This document shows positions 8,315-8,844 of a stretch of 8,844 nucleotides of DNA, in pieces. Every line of letters starts with the position of its first letter. Position 1 is the stretch's first letter. The stretch spans positions 1 through 8,844 of the forward strand of contig DPKX01000075.1 of assembly GCA_003542295.1 (NCBI GenBank). The letters run 5' to 3'. Below the pieces are notes generated by a model that had not been told where the DNA came from, did no database searches, and saw only the letters and a list, made by a program, of their open reading frames with translations. The DNA comes from Candidatus Atribacter hydrocarboniphilus. Its GTDB lineage: Bacteria > Atribacterota > Atribacteria > Atribacterales > Atribacteraceae. Both the position numbers and the translations under genes were made by a program.

Positions 8315-8338
8315 ATATCTCTTTAGCTAAAGAGATAT
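8315..8338. repeat. Perfect 24-bp palindrome in the leader region
   Basis: The half-site ATATCTCTTTAG is followed immediately by its exact reverse complement CTAAAGAGATAT, with no mismatch and no spacer. As DNA it looks like a dimeric-repressor operator. As RNA it could form a stem of about 10 bp with an AGCT loop. No T-run follows, so it is not a standard terminator. It lies between the possible -10 box and the membrane-protein gene. Confidence 0.7.
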
Positions 8339-8354
8339 ACTGAAGGCTTCAAAA

Positions 8355-8399
8355 ATGAATAAAATTTTAAAATCTACCAACACCAAGAAGAAAGACTAA
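8355..8399 (+). other. 14-codon mini-ORF, possible leader peptide
   Basis: This short frame encodes MNKILKSTNTKKKD, then TAA. GAAGG at 8342-8346 lies 8 nt upstream, a plausible ribosome site. It lies between the palindrome and the membrane-protein gene, 50 nt before the latter. Lys-rich codons are expected in AT-rich random sequence, so this may be chance. No family is recognisable. Confidence 0.15.
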
Positions 8400-8433
8400 T
8401 AAAATATTTTTCTTGTTTGATACCACTAAGAAT

Positions 8434-8438
8434 GAGGA
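8434..8438 (+). promoter_or_regulatory. Ribosome binding site of the ybhN-like gene
   Basis: GAGGA lies 11 nt before the ATG at 8450. The spacing is on the long side, but it is the only purine-rich site nearby. The ATG at 8433 just upstream is closed after three codons, which supports 8450 as the start. Confidence 0.45.
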
Positions 8439-8449
8439 CTTAAGCTGAT

Positions 8450-8844
8450 ATGGAAAACCACAAGAGAAGTGATGGCTTGATATACGAACACGAACGGTAT
8501 GAGCCTAGAAATATAAAAAAACAGATTATTATATCTATTTTAATCAGCTTAGGAACCACGATTTTTATCTTCTCAATTATTTCTTTTCGGGGGATTTCAA
8601 TTGACTTGTCGGTTTTTCGCTTGGAATGGTTAGTATATGGAATTATATTCCTAATATTAGCCTGGATTGTTGATGGAGTACGAGTGTATCTTAGTTCGAG
8701 AGCTTGGAATAAGACCATAACCTTTGAACAGGCGCTGAAAACAGTTCTTTCCGGTTATTTTATGTCAACTATTACCCCATCGGCGACTGGGGGTACCCCC
8801 GCCCAAATGTATGTTCTTAGCCGTTCGGGGCTTACCTGGGGAGA
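8450..8844 (+). CDS. YbhN/UPF0104-family membrane protein (flippase-like domain), N-terminal part
   Basis: The frame is open from ATG 8450 to the window end, 131 complete codons, so the gene is truncated by the window. A charged cytoplasmic-looking N-terminus of about 22 residues precedes a hydrophobic segment at about 25-46 and a second at about 61-81. Then comes SGYFMSTITPSATGG (101-115) continuing PAQMYVLSRSGL. This TPxxxGGxPxQxYxLxxxG pattern is the hallmark of the UPF0104 branch of the lysylphosphatidylglycerol-synthase transmembrane family (PF03706). Members are polytopic proteins found as the MprF flippase region or as stand-alone YbhN-like proteins. Substrate and exact role cannot be told here, and the absence of a catalytic MprF domain cannot be judged because the 3' end is missing. 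It follows a hairpin and a long gap, so it is probably a separate transcription unit and not part of the B12 operon. Confidence 0.85.
   Translation, partial: MENHKRSDGLIYEHERYEPRNIKKQIIISILISLGTTIFIFSIISFRGISIDLSVFRLEWLVYGIIFLILAWIVDGVRVYLSSRAWNKTITFEQALKTVLSGYFMSTITPSATGGTPAQMYVLSRSGLTWG

Larger units (their letters stand above)
8163..8449. other. Non-coding AT-rich interval between cbiB and the ybhN-like gene
   Basis: This 287-nt interval is the only sizeable gap in the window. It contains the post-cbiB hairpin, a TATAAT box, the 24-bp palindrome, and a 14-codon mini-ORF at 8355-8399. I see no tRNA fold, no cobalamin-riboswitch B12-box-like element, no CRISPR repeat and no transposase remnant in it. 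Confidence 0.6.

Noticed and set aside
8163..8449. Cobalamin riboswitch or other known riboswitch in the long gap
   Set aside because: No B12-box-like conserved core is recognisable. The gap is downstream of the cob genes and leads into a gene not linked to B12.
8440..8718. 92-residue minus-strand open frame near the right end
   Set aside because: It is antisense to the ybhN-like frame, which carries a clear family motif and stays open to the window end.

Overview
The window comes from a bacterial chromosome of low-to-moderate GC content (AT-rich by eye, not computed). All supported genes lie on the + strand. Housekeeping gyrase genes are fused, with essentially no intergenic space, to a compact set of cobalamin (B12) assembly genes. 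The GyrB is the short form without the long insertion of the E. coli protein, and the neighbourhood fits an anaerobic or deep-branching bacterium. The phylum cannot be fixed from sequence reading alone.

Layout: positions 1-908 hold the 3' part of gyrB. Positions 939-3359 hold a complete gyrA. From 3356 to 8162 six genes follow: threonine-phosphate decarboxylase (cobD), AdoCbi kinase/guanylyltransferase (cobU), AdoCbl(-5'-P) synthase (cobS), a PduX-type L-threonine kinase, an alpha-ribazole/cobalamin-5'-phosphate phosphatase (cobC), and AdoCbi-phosphate synthase (cbiB). The gene junctions are, in order, +30, -4, -23 (or -17), -1, +6, -4 and -4 (or -1) nt. This is the signature of one polycistronic unit with translational coupling. 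Positions 8163-8449 are AT-rich and non-coding. They carry a strong hairpin just after cbiB (probable terminator), a consensus -10 box, a perfect 24-bp palindrome and a 14-codon mini-ORF. At 8450 a membrane-protein gene of the YbhN/UPF0104 flippase-like family begins and runs off the end.

How the genes work together: PduX phosphorylates L-threonine and CobD decarboxylates the product to (R)-1-aminopropan-2-ol phosphate. CbiB attaches this to adenosylcobyric acid, giving AdoCbi-P. CobU converts AdoCbi-P to AdoCbi-GDP, CobS joins it to alpha-ribazole (phosphate), and CobC removes the phosphate. This is the whole aminopropanol and nucleotide-loop branch except CobT, with no corrin-ring genes, cobyric acid synthase (CbiP/CobQ) or adenosyltransferase in view.

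The most notable points are the ATGATGA coupling of gyrA to a B12 gene, the lack of any room for a cobalamin riboswitch between the gyrase and B12 genes, and a methionine at the GyrA position equivalent to E. coli Ser83. I see no mobile element, CRISPR array, tRNA or rRNA.
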